From Symsagittifera roscoffensis (Eukaryota; Xenacoelomorpha; Acoela; Convolutidae), in contig NC_087063.1 in the NCBI RefSeq assembly GCF_963678635.1, forward strand, positions 50,231,220 to 50,295,219: DNA of 64,000 nt. Direction: 5' to 3'. The notes beneath the pieces are model-generated. The model worked only from the letters and a program-made list of their open reading frames with translations. It searched no databases and was not told where the DNA came from. Made by a program: the position numbers and the translations under genes. Every line of letters begins with the position of its first letter. Within the stretch, counting starts at the first letter, position 1. Positions 43,790 to 53,729 of this stretch are shown piece after piece.

Positions 43790-44140
43790 AAGACCCTTTA
43801 GTACCGTCACACCACTTTTTTGTACCGTCCCAAGACCTCCCGGTACTGTCCCAACACTTCTATGTACTGTCCCAAGACTTCGCTGGTGCTGTCCCAAGAC
43901 TTCTAGCTACTGTCCCAAGACTTTCTGGTACTGTCCCAAGACTTTCTGTCCCAAGAATGCCTGTCCCAAGACTGCCTTGTCCCACGACTGCCTGTCCCAA
44001 GACTGCCTGTCCCAAGACTGCCTGTCCCAAGACTGCCTGTCCCAAGACTGCCTGTCCCAAGACTACTGTCCCAAGACTGCCTGTCCCATGACTGCCTGTC
44101 CCAAGACTGCCTGTCCCAAGACTGCCTGTCCCACTGTACC
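43790..44140 (-). repeat. Leader minisatellite, 15-bp core
   Basis: Plus-strand unit CTGTCCCAAGACTGC is repeated more than ten times, degenerating leftward into GTACTGTCCCAAGACTT-like units. Open frames on the minus strand with Leu-Gly-Thr repeats are translations of it. Confidence 0.9.
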
Positions 44141-44459
44141 TTGTACCACCACTTGAGCTCTAGTAAAAATTTTCCCAAAAAAAACCCAACCTTACTGGCC
44201 AAAAATTAGAATTACCAACCCCCTTGTATTTATTTCTTTTAATATTTTGATGCAAGTTGAAACCCAACTTGTTCTAGGTGTCTTGTGATCACCTGTTTGT
44301 CCAAAACCGATTAAATTTTTCTTCACCAAAAGCGTCAAAATTTGAACAGAGAAAAAAAAATAAATATCGATAAAAGCAAAAAAAAAACACCCACCTAAAA
44401 TTCAAAGGTGATTTGTGTCAACCCTTTATCTGAACAACAACAAAAAATGTCTGGTACTT

Positions 44460-45390
44460 GATTGCCATGGGTTCTCCTCCCCCCTGCTAGCGATCTTATG
44501 GGGTATCACAAAAACTGTCTATGTCCGTTCCCCCCTCCCAATCCGACCAGGGTACCTACCTAAATTCGATGTTAAACTTGGATATCCGCTTCTTATGATC
44601 GACGCGTGTAAGAATCTAATGTAACTAAATCGACGATGCCGATCAACTAGTTACTCTAATGTGTCCTACCTTTTTACACTTTACAACCACCAACCTCTAA
44701 CCTAACCAGCCCCCCTTCTAACCTCCCCCTCTTTAGCCCCCCTCTTAAACCGAAAATTACCTTAAGCGCCGGGTGCTAAGCCTCTCGAGAGAAAACCGTA
44801 GAACCTGTTTCCAGGCCTGCTGGAGTAAAAACGTTCCTCAAATCAGTGGGGTTCCGCTTGTCAAATTTTACACTTATCTCCTATGATGTAATGTGGATTT
44901 TAACGATACCCGTTTGACCAACTTGAGAACGCCCCCGTCCTCTCTTGTTGCTCTGCTCGTGCTGGTTGTTTCCTTGACTTGTCCTGCAACTGATCACCAG
45001 CGCCACTTTCCTACTTGGCTGGTCACCTGTTCCAGTCAAGTCAACTAGTGGTCCAGCTAAGTCCCTGTGAACCACTCTCCCACTCGAATGATCACCTGTT
45101 CCAGTCACGTCTCCTGATGGTCCTGTTAAGTTGCAAGCTATCTGAAAACCCTTCCCAAGCCCCACACTCGGGCACCTTTTCAGATTGCTGAAATGATCGA
45201 AACGATCGGTCTTATATAAAACAGTATGGGTATACTATTTAATTAATATAAAGGTTTGATCCAACTAATTTGGTGTCAAAGTAACTGTTATTTTTTTCAG
45301 TTTTTGTTATTTTTTCTGTTCTTTTTCGGTTTTTGTTTCGCTTTTTGTCTTTCGTTCGTTTTTTCGTCCCCCTAGTTACCCCCCTTACTC
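44460..45390 (-). other. G-tract-rich part of the leader
   Basis: On the sense (minus) strand there are G5-G6 runs near 44480, 44535, 44705-44745 (three in 45 bp) and 45370-45390. They could support G-quadruplex or dimer formation. This is inference from sequence only. Confidence 0.5.
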
Positions 45391-45573
45391 GGTTAGCTAA
45401 GCCTCGTTCGGAGAGCGTACCAGGAAGTTTTCTCGAGTTTTCTTAAAAAGCTATCAGGGTACAACCGGAAGGCTTACACGTTCCCGCTGAACCGTTACCA
45501 TCGGTACTCTAGAGTGGGCATGTAGCCCGGAGCTGCGTCAAGTGGGTCCAACTCCGTAGTCATGATATCGTAA

Positions 45574-45591
45574 AAACACGCAGGAGCGCCA
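45574..45591 (-). other. Primer binding site of element 1
   Basis: Minus strand TGGCGCTCCTGCGTG lies 10 nt after the LTR end CTGTTACA. It starts TGG, complementary to a tRNA CCA tail. The same first 11 nt occur in the leader at 61673, and a one-base variant occurs at 60117, which supports the call. The tRNA is not identified. Confidence 0.7.
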
Positions 45592-45601
45592 TAAAACACT
45601 A

Positions 45602-46303
45602 TGTAACAGTCGCCTACTTCGGTCACATATTAGGCTTAAGAGGAATAGGCCCTATAACCATTAGCTCAAGAGTCAGGTACACTATCTCTCGTGTTTTTCT
45701 ACCTCAAAACGGTCGGAGCCAATTCGGTTCACTTGCGACATGAGACTAAAAACCCGTTACAGCTTAAAGGTCACTACCAAAATACCCCTCTCTAGAAAAT
45801 AAGAACGTCACCATACTTAGTTCTCAAAATACCCAAAATACACGAACGCCGTTAAAAACAGTGTCGGAACAATCCGCACAGTTACTTTTTATTAGACAGT
45901 AGAACTTTGATCCATTTCAGATGGATCAACCCAAAACTCTCCTTATCTCACCAGCACACTCAAGAATTGGAGTAACTAAATCGGTAAGCAACTCGAGAAT
46001 TAAGTATGATAACTTGAGAATTCGTTACTAATTAATTTCAATAAGGGAAATAAGATTTGACTCAAGAAATGAAGTTTTTGTCTGAACCATTGGGACACCC
46101 CAGCTGTCCACCTTTCCACTGAGGGTTCACTCTAGTTCAACTCGATAAATGGACTCTCCTTCTGTAATCACTCCTTCCCCTATTCGAGTTTTTGAAAAAG
46201 GCTCAATTCGAGTTTTTGAAAAATTAAATTTCCTCCCAAAATTACGTAGTTCGTATTCCTCAAGGTCAAACTTCCAAATATGACCAACTGGCACATTGGC
46301 ACT
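45602..46303 (-). mobile_element. 5' LTR of element 1 (family A, copy 3, truncated)
   Basis: Begins TGTAACAGTCGCCTACTTCG like the other two copies and follows copy 2 closely to about 46182, where roughly 150 bp are missing. It resumes at AATTCGAGTTTTTGAAAAA and ends near 46303, lacking the U3 end. Copy 2 is the closer relative. Confidence 0.85.
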
Positions 46304-46756
46304 ACTTGCGATACATTCCAAATACTTTTTTTCAAAAAAAAACGTGAAAAAAGTCGAAAGAAAAACCTTTGCCCAAAAAGTACACAGCGACGGAAAGAAG
46401 AAACAGTCCCCCATGACGACTGGCTCATGTCAGATACCTTAATTTGACGTCTGTTCACCGTTTCGACGTAGCAAGTTGATTTGTATCTTAGCTCGATGTG
46501 TTTTTCACAGTCTGAAAGTAGCCAGTTGATTTTTGCTGTTTAAGGGTCAACGAACGTGTTACGACTTTCGGGCCATCAGCACAACGAATCATACTTAGTT
46601 TTCGAGAACATTTACTTATTACACCACAACTGGAACTCGGGCCCCCAGACAACGTTTTTACAACTCAGAACGAGGCTAAAAACCATTTTGTAATTTTTAA
46701 GGACAGTTACAACCTCGAGAAAAAAATTAACGCAACTAGAGAAAATCAAAACAATC
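46304..46756. mobile_element. Family-B LTR fragment and unassigned sequence
   Basis: 46405-46690 carries diverged family-B words (GACGACTGGCTCATGTC, TTTCGGGCCATCAGC, CCCCAGACAACGT) in the same order as in 60130-60440. The 100 bp before it and 60 bp after it are not assigned. Confidence 0.55.
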
Positions 46757-47032
46757 AAAGAAAAAAGAAACTTTTGCTAATTGTAAATTTGAAACGTTTT
46801 CGCAACTATGTGCATCGTGGGGATATTTACAATAAACTAATCTAAAGAACGATAAAGCATCAATTTACAAATGTTATTTACAATAATTCACATACATTTT
46901 TGTTCTAAACCATCATGTTAAAAAGTTAGCCAATCACAGTTGACCTCCAAGTTATTATTATGATTAAAATACTTTTAACCGCTTAAATCAATTAAACAGT
47001 TTTGAAATAACTTTTCAGGAAGTTTCTGAGTC
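46757..47032 (-). repeat. Penelope pseudo-LTR (downstream copy)
   Basis: Direct repeat of 50336-50650, sharing ACGTTTTCGCAACTATGTGC, ATTTACAAATGTTATTTACA, TAAACCATCATGTTAAA and a GGAAGTTT end box. Divergence is roughly a tenth of positions. It abuts the end of the coding region (stop at 47015). Confidence 0.8.
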
Positions 47033-47180
47033 AACTTGGCACTGTTGAAGGTGGAGGCCTGCCGGTGAGTCTGCCTTCTTATGTTCCTCAATTCTAGTGG
47101 TCAAATGTCGAAAAGTTTATCCGACATTGGTGGAAGTGCATCCAACTACATGACAGTTTATAAACCACTCTTGACTTGAG
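47015..47180 (-). pseudogene. GIY-YIG endonuclease domain of the Penelope-like element
   Basis: Penelope-type elements carry this nuclease C-terminal to RT to cut the target. VVYKLSC (the GIY-equivalent strand) is at about 47170-47150. After a one-base shift the frame has GCTSTNVG (YIG equivalent) followed by a TAA where Gln-Thr is usual, then TFRHLTTRIEEHKK with the conserved Arg and the His of the family, and HLQQC at the end. All family blocks are present but the frame is broken. Confidence 0.82.
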
Positions 47181-48500
47181 TTCATTAGAAAATGCTGACT
47201 TCAGTGATAGTAAACATGATTCTAGTTTTCTTGTGGTGAAAACCATTTGAACGTTAGTTAATTTTCGTAACCTGATAGCAAAATAGTGGCTTTGGTTACC
47301 TCTATATTGCACCATCAGCATTAAGGGCTTCACATCTTTTGGTGGTTGAGATGACAAACACCTCTCACTATCCAGGGGCTTGCCTTTATCCTCGATGATT
47401 TTGCACAAGACGTCGGAAGCCACCTTTGCGGACCAATTTTCAGGGTACTGATTTGTCAGCCATTGCACCCTATCAGTTTCCATTGCCTTATCAAAATGCT
47501 CACCGGTTAGATGTACTCCTAAAAACCTGTGTACAGTACCTTGGATAACACTACGCTTTTAATGAGTTGGGGCGCAGCTTCTATAGTTTAGTATAATCCC
47601 TGTATCTGTTGGTTTTTGATCCCAACTGCAAGTTACATCCCTACCCTGCGATAAATTTTTGTTCAAATCCAGGAACGGTAATTTCCCCTTCGAATTAGTT
47701 TCCTCTAGAGTAAACTACAGATTTGGATGAAGAGAATTGGCGGCATCGAGAAGACAACTCGGCTCCCCTCTGACTATTCTAACAATGTCATCCACATACC
47801 TAAGGAACAATTTCACCTGGGGAGTATCCTTCTCCTTGTTCTTAGCGCAGCAGCAACTTTCACGGTACCAGACTATCTGTGTTTTTGCTGCGTATACGTC
47901 ATCGAATATTTTTCCGCATTTAAGATGATACCAGTTTCGGCAACTCTCTCATTCAACCCCATTTGATCTATTTGTGACTTTCCTGCGGCAACAAGGGCAG
48001 AAACCGTTTTTGTCATTAATTTGCTGTAACTCCATTCCTACCGGTATTTCTTGTCTTAGAGCAAACCCGTACTCTTTCAGCCATAAGTTTGCCAGAATTA
48101 CAGCGAGGGATGCGCCCATTGCTATACCATCAACTTGTACATACCATTAATCATTACACTTGAAATATACTTTGCTGACCGCCATATTCAAAAGCCTTTT
48201 CATGGTTGCTCTTTGAATTTCAGGAGGAGACTCCTGGTTGTACAGCTTCTGTAAAGCAATTTCAATTGCCTCCTTCAGGGGAACGTTGGTGTACAAACTT
48301 TTCACATCAAGAGCTGTTATGGTTTCATCCGGATCTAGAGCAATGATTGCAATTGTTTCTCTGGCATCTTTAGTATTGGTTTCTGTATTGGCTCCATCAA
48401 TGTTAATATTCTCATTCGAGCTGCCTGGAAGTGATAGTACTGGTCGTACGTGCGGTTGTCTCAGCCTTGTGTACCTTAGCTAAACCGTACAACAGGCGGG
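47181..48500 (-). pseudogene. Penelope-type reverse transcriptase
   Basis: Motifs in order: LLYGLAKVHK (48440-48490), VRPVLSLPGSS, TALDVKSLYTNVPL (motif A, near 48290), VDGIAMGASLAVILANLWL (motif B, near 48100), FLRYVDDIVRI (motif C, near 47780), LPFLDLN (near 47670) and the thumb region with KRSVIQGT. Stops interrupt it at about 48150, 47952, 47715 and 47560, plus one frameshift near 48440. Between motifs B and C an extra block of about 50 residues resembles a PHD finger (see next entry). Confidence 0.9.
47845..48005 (-). pseudogene. PHD-finger-like block inserted in the Penelope RT
   Basis: Between motif B and motif C: FCPCCRRK (C-x2-C), then an in-frame TGA where the third Cys is expected three residues before the next Cys, then SCRNWYHLKC (C-x4-H-x2-C with the aromatic residue before His) and WYRESCC. 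This is the C4-H-C3 order of a PHD finger, with the TGA and one Arg replacing expected Cys. PHD fingers bind histone tails, so it may have guided target choice. Inference from spacing only. Confidence 0.6.
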
Positions 48501-49400
48501 TTGCCACGCTGTTGACCACATCTTAGGATATAACAGATCACTTATCTCGTCTCTTTTGTTCATGGCTAGTAATTCTTTCTTAAAATCTTTCTCAATTTTC
48601 AGTATAACCCCATCAGTGGTTGCTTCTTTTTTCGCAAACTGAGCAGATTGCAGCAGGGATTCCAGTTTTGATTCGAACGCTTGTTTCCTCATTAAGCAAA
48701 AACAACGCCCTTATCAAAAGACACAGCTAGCTACTCATTATCTTTGTGATATTTCCTCGTTTTCTCAACGGCTTTGTCTCTTGGGGTTTGCCTTACGTTT
48801 TTTGCATATGCCTTTGCCGCGGCTTCTATTTTACATAAAGTTTCACCAAATGTTTTTTGATTTTTCAAGTGTGATAGGAAAATGTCGATATCCGCCAATA
48901 AGTGTGTTTCATTGAACTTGTCTCTAATGGGATGCCTCGGGCCCATTGATAGCACTTCATGTACCCATCCAGGCAGTTCAATGTTATCAAGCACCTTACC
49001 TGATTGCTCATTTCTCCCCCCAAGAGGTTTATCTTGTCTCTCAGACAGTTTCTCTAAGGTTTTCTAAGGTTTTCCGATTTTGTCTTGAAGCTTGCCTCAA
49101 CTTGACACCTCATGAAGTGGAAAATGGATGCCCACCACTGTTTGTCGATTTGTTTTTGCACCAGTGATCTTGCATTCATTAGCATCTCATTGTACCTCTC
49201 CCTATCCTCATTTGCCCTAGAAATTTCAGTCCTTAGTAGTTTCAATTGAAAATTATGCACAGCTTGGTCCAAAAAACCCGTTCTCGGGGACCCTAAACTT
49301 CAAAAAGTTCGGTATTAGATCATTTTTCAGACATCTTTTTTAGAAACTTGAGTCTATGTACAGATACTTGAACTTTTTTAAAGAATTTTAAAAAGTCTAA
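48480..49400 (-). pseudogene. N-terminal part of the Penelope-like polyprotein
   Basis: Helical segments in shifting frames: GWVHEVLSMGPRHPIRDKFN (48731-48994), typical of the region before Penelope RT fingers, and LRTEISRANEDRERYNEML (49054-49272), a possible coiled coil. Frames overlap or nearly touch, so only a few indels separate them from RT. Confidence 0.65.
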
Positions 49401-50335
49401 CACAATTTTCCAAGTTAGTTTTCTTTTTAAAATTTGTCTGAGCCAAACAGCAGGCAAAACTACTGTGGTCATTGTTTTGCAGGCCACGAGTAATGAAACT
49501 CACAAGGCACAAAATAAAACAAATCACACTCTTCTCACCACTGTCTTTGAAGCGCAGACACTTCCTCTGCCTTCAGCTTCTTGTTTTCGCCTTCGTCCTT
49601 GTCTGTGATGGTCTCTGTTACTTGCCCTTGATATTGCCAATCAGCTCTGACAGCCTTCCTTTGTGTGCCACTACCAATCGCAGAGATTTCAGCTCCCATC
49701 AGCACTCTGGTGCAGCTTCAAATATTCCCTGAGCTGCTCCGGATCGTTTTGCTTGCTCTTGGAGATTACCGGTTTTGTTGCTGGAATAATGAGCACTCTT
49801 GTGCCGAGGGGCTGACTAAACAAGTCGGGCGTTCCTTCCCTTCTGCAAAAGACGATCGCCAATATTTGCTGCTTCTTCGACTTCAAATAGTTTGTCAGCT
49901 CCTCGACACCAGCTGAGCAAAAGTTGTTTGTTCTGGGGCTGCTAACGGTGTTGTTCGCCACGTCGTGCCACACAACCACTTTTTTTCCTTCAATGGACTG
50001 TCTTCCAGTAATCGTCGGAGGTTCTTTCTTTGGTTCATCAATTTGTTATTAAGGGATAGGCCAGGAATTGCTGTAACAAGGCTCTCGTAACGCTTTTTCT
50101 CACATGTGCTAAGGGTGTTGATGCTGTGAAACAGGGAGCTAGCTGCTACAATATGGAACATTTTGGTAACTCAAATAAAAATCAGCCATATTCCACGTAT
50201 CGATAAAAAACACTATAAAAATTCCTACACATTGATGAAAATCATTAAAAAATTTTATGCTGGCCCTTTAATGGGAGAACAGTTGGAGTTTTAAGCTCTT
50301 CGTTTTTTGGTTTATCCTAAGTTTACAAGTAAAAA
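49401..50335 (-). pseudogene. 5' coding region of the Penelope-like element, unknown domain
   Basis: Two overlapping frames, 49895-50161 (from ATG, MFHIVAASSLFHSINTL) and 49689-49979. The joined region has VVWHDVANNTVSSPRTNN followed by strands (ILAIVFCRREGTPDL, TRVLIIPATKPV), which suggests a separate alpha/beta domain. I do not recognise it. Between 49401 and 49688 only broken coiled-coil-like frames appear, and 50162-50335 is non-coding. Confidence 0.5.
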
Positions 50336-50650
50336 TGAAAAAAGTTTTGCTAAAAATAATATTCAAACGTTTTCGCAACTATGTGCATTGTCAGGATTTT
50401 TACAAAAAATAATCCAAATGACAATAAAATAACAATTTACAAATGTTATTTACAATAATTCTTATATATTTTGGTTCTAAACCATCATGTTAAACAATTA
50501 ACTAATCACAGTTGACCTCTAAATTACTATTACGATTGAAATACTTTAAACCTCAGTTTTTATAATTGTTTTCATATTTTTAAATACTTTAAAACATCAA
50601 ATAAACAGTTTTAAATTAACTTATCTGGAAGTTTATGAGTCATATTTTCG
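50336..50650 (-). repeat. Penelope pseudo-LTR (upstream copy)
   Basis: Partner of 46757-47032 in direct orientation, slightly longer because of a short insertion near 50545-50600 (TTTTTATAATTGTTTTCATA). Confidence 0.8.
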
Positions 50651-50951
50651 ATTTAGACATGTACGTTTTATTTAAAAAACCAAAAATAGTTTGAGACTAA
50701 ATTAACAAAGAAAGAAAATTTCAACAAATTGTTCAACACCATGTTCATTTCTGCAAATAGATATGATATAACTAATTTTTATCGAAGAAACTTACAAAAA
50801 TTGAAAAAATTAAAAAGAGACAATCAAAATTAAATCACTTTTGAAAGTTTTTTTTTGAAAAATTGACGGCTTTATTTGCAAATTTTTCCAAAGCTGGTAA
50901 AAATTGGATATGAAGCTGCATCTTTCAAAAAATGAATAAAAATTTTGAGAA
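50651..50951. other. AT-rich spacer
   Basis: About 300 bp of A/T-rich sequence between the Penelope pseudo-LTR and the next LTR. I see no feature in it. Confidence 0.5.
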
Positions 50952-52194
50952 TGTAACATTCGCCCAGACATTACAGTTACAGAGCGTAAAAAAAGCTGAC
51001 GTCAGTTACCTTAATCCTACTCGTTTTTAACAGTCTTGAATTTGGCACTTCTGGCGTGTTAAGGGCTAAGAAATAAGTTACCATTTTTTAGGCCCTCGAA
51101 TTTTGGTCAGCTTTCGTTTACAGGCAAAAATAACCATTTAGCTGGGTCTGTAACATTCGCCCGGAAGTACATATCGACGGGAAAAAAGCTAGGTTCTAAA
51201 TCGACTGGCTAGCGTCTAAACACAGTTCTACATGCTTTTCACCGTCTCTACCAAAGCCGGTTCTTTTGGTGGTCTTTCTAACGTCGGGTCAACAAAAATG
51301 TTACTGTTTCCGGCTTCGATCAGAACGCTCGAATTAACTTAATTACATGCAGAAATAGTGAGCTCATGGCTAGTCCCAGTATCCCCAGACCACGAGAACA
51401 CTCCTAAAAACAGTGCTACTAGATATTTATCATATTACTATTGTTTTTGTTCAGTAGACAAAAATTATCATCTCCATCGAAGATGCATCAACCCTTTCCC
51501 TCAACTCCTAGCTTCTCATAATCAGATGTTATTAATTCAATTCAGGACATGAGCAGAAGCTAAAAATTCATATAAACAGAGAGTTACAGTTTTCTCCCGA
51601 TACCCCTCCGGAGTCTGGAATCCGGGCAAATAACACTCCTATTTCTTCCCGGAAGGCTGGACACGTCGTCTCAATAACCCCTTCCTGGTTCTCGGGATGC
51701 GTGTTGTAACGATTGTAGCGGCACAATCGTTACAACTCGGAATGGTCTTCTGATAGTTGTTTTCTACTTCAACCTCGATCTGTCTCGCACAATTGCTGTT
51801 CACCGTTTCTCTCTACGATTTCTGTTGTTCTGTCTTTTTTGCAGTTTTCAGTTGTCGCGAAATTTGGAGGTCGAACGTGTCTTTCTTTTCAAACGAAAAT
51901 TAAAAATTGATATGTCACACCATATTGACCATTCCCAAATCGTCAAACTGAACGACTAACACCGTTAATGTGATAAAACCGCCAATGTTCCCGCTCAGCT
52001 GCTACAATAAAAATTCAAAATCGAACTGCAATTTGATACACTCTGGTCGAATATTACAGTCTCAGATCCCCAGACAACAAGATTACTATTAAAAACTTAA
52101 CTAGAAAACCATAATTTGTATCTGTGTTTAGTGGCAATTATATACTAAACCCAATAGAATTGGATTGATTCTTTTTGCGACTCTTTTTGCTCAT
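50952..52194 (-). mobile_element. Family-B LTR interrupted by another family-B LTR
   Basis: 50952-51148 (TGTAACATTCGCCCAGACAT to GCTGGGTC) and 52059-52194 (GTCTCAGATCCCCAGACAAC onward) are two parts of one LTR whose sequence matches 60130-60440. The gap is exactly filled by the solo LTR at 51149-52058. Confidence 0.75.
51149..52058 (-). mobile_element. Solo LTR of family B nested in an older one
   Basis: 910 bp with TGTAACATTCG at the left and CGAATATTACA at the right, that is TG...CA with short inverted ends. It is flanked by GTC on both sides, where the host LTR once read GGGTCTCAG, giving a 3- or 4-bp target duplication (one T is ambiguous). It contains the palindromic box GTAACGATTGTAGCGGCACA and its mate. 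No internal element sequence remains. Confidence 0.8.
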
Positions 52195-53073
52195 TGTAAC
52201 ATTCGCCCGTAAGTATATACTGACGGAAAATAAAACTAGGTTCTGAAATGACTGGCTAGAGTCTAAACACAGCTTCACATGCTTTTAACCGTCTCTACCA
52301 AAGCCAGTTCTATGTGTGGTCCATTAACATCGTTTCGATAAAGTCATTACTATTTAAGCCTAGCCAGATCACGCAATTTAACTTAGTTACATACAAAAAG
52401 AGTGAAGTCATGGCTGGGTCTCAGTATCCCCAATCCACGAGGTCACTCCTAAAATCAGGGCTACTTCTTAATTATAATATTACGATTGTTTTTGTTCAGT
52501 AGATAAAAATCATATCAATCGGAGATGGATCAATACCTTCCCTCAATTCCCAGCTTCTCATACTCTGAAAAAGGATTTGGTGTTCATTAATTTCAACTCA
52601 GGACATGCCAGGAAGCTAAAAGTTGTTTAAGTTTCAGCCTCTTCCCGCTATCCTTCCGGATACTTGAATCCGGACGCAGAGCAGTCTTATCGTCACTCGG
52701 GAAGGGTATTAAATCCTCCCGATAACCCTCCGAATTCCCGGAAATTGCTCCGTAACGATTGTAGTTGCACAATCGTTACAAATCGGAATGTTCTTTCAAC
52801 AACAATGTTGATCATAATTCCAACTCGTGTCTTAGGTCTGTTTTCTACTAGCGAAAATTGTTGTTCTCGTATTCCCGAAAAAAGAAATGGTCCAGGGTCT
52901 TTGCAGTCGAATTTTTAAAATTTCATTTATCAGTTGGACCTGACTTCTCCTAATTTGATCAGTTTATCAAATGAGACCGTTAATCTTTTGAAGCAGCCAA
53001 TCCTCTTACTAAACTGTTTCCATAAAATTTCAAGTTCGTCATGCATTTTGACCGCCATTCGGGTCGAATGTCA
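52195..53073 (-). mobile_element. 3' LTR of element 2 (family B)
   Basis: Starts TGTAACATTCGCCCGTAAG and follows 51149-52058 along its length (GTCTCAGTATCCCC, TTTTTGTTCAGTAGATAAAA, GTAACGATTGTAGTTGCACA), ending near GGGTCGAATGTCA at 53073. It is diverged from the 5' copy at 60130. Confidence 0.7.
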
Positions 53074-53729
53074 AATGCTCCCCGGACAGCCCCGTCAATA
53101 TCCTCATTGAGTCTCGTGAATTTCATTAAAATGGTACAGTGCCATCGAACAGAGTTTACAAAATGCATGAAAAAAACGTTTGTACACATATTGACTCATT
53201 GCAGATTACAAATGCCATCAGTCCTGCCAAGCAACAAACAAAAATTATCGTAGTATAAAGTAGTGCTTCCTCCTTTCGGAAATTTAGCGTTATTGGTCCT
53301 CAATATTAAAAATAGGAAACTTGGTGGTTAGAAAGAACAATGAAACAACCTCCCGTCATCTTAGTTGATTAAAAACAATCATACAGGCTGGAAAATGTAA
53401 TATATTATTCACTCAAGTCTCTCTAAGTAAATCGTAAGTGTCTCTAAAATTATTAACTAAAATTACAAAGCAAGTTTAAAAATATAACAATTTTGAAGAA
53501 TCAAAAATCAACTAAAAGTTCTGTTTCATTCAGTTTCAATTTCACGCAAAAAACAATTCTGAGTTTTAATTTTTATCTTCTTAGTTACTCCTTTGTTTAA
53601 TTTTTGTTTTCGGTTACCGTCGTTTAGAAGTTCCAAAACTTCTAATTTCTTTTTATCTTTCTCTTTCTTTTGCATCTTGTCATTCTGATTTTTTGTCACT
53701 CCTACATCTCCTCCTCCTGTAACATCAAC
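53074..53729 (-). other. 3' non-coding part of element 2
   Basis: No sustained frame. Near 53590-53720 the plus strand is pyrimidine-rich (sense purine-rich). The C-terminal segments that element 1 has at this place (25666-27013) are absent or unrecognisable. Confidence 0.5.

Larger units (their letters stand above)
43564..45573 (-). other. Leader of element 1
   Basis: About 2 kb between PBS and gag with no sustained frame. It contains the 15-bp minisatellite at 43840-44135, a duplicated segment near 45010-45130 (two units of about 60 bp sharing ATCACCTGTTCCAGTCA), and several sense-strand G-tracts of 5-6 G. Such leaders usually carry packaging and dimerisation signals. Confidence 0.65.
24391..46303 (-). 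mobile_element. Very large Ty3/gypsy-like LTR retroelement with accessory coding region (element 1)
   Basis: Same-orientation LTRs of family A lie at 24391-25609 (3') and 45602-46303 (5', truncated). Reading leftward from the 5' LTR: PBS, a 2-kb leader with minisatellites and G-tracts, gag, protease, RT, RNase H, integrase, a macro-like domain, an untranslated gap with short repeats, then about 8.7 kb of extra coding sequence ending at 25666, and a PPT. The total of about 21.9 kb is far above the usual 5-10 kb. Numerous frameshifts and stops show it is dead. The intact GCP5 frame nearby suggests these breaks are real rather than sequencing error. Confidence 0.88.
46757..50650 (-). mobile_element. 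Penelope-like retroelement, about 3.9 kb
   Basis: A single reading direction (minus) encodes an N-terminal region, a Penelope-type RT and a GIY-YIG nuclease. It is flanked by direct repeats of 280-310 bp (pseudo-LTRs), a layout typical of Penelope-like elements. Scattered stops and indels show it is inactive. It sits between family-B LTR fragments. Target-site duplication was not resolved. Confidence 0.88.

Noticed and set aside
43860-44202. Leu-Gly-Thr and Ser-Trp-Asp repeat frames on the minus strand
   Set aside because: They are two readings of the 15-bp minisatellite, without any start context or conservation.
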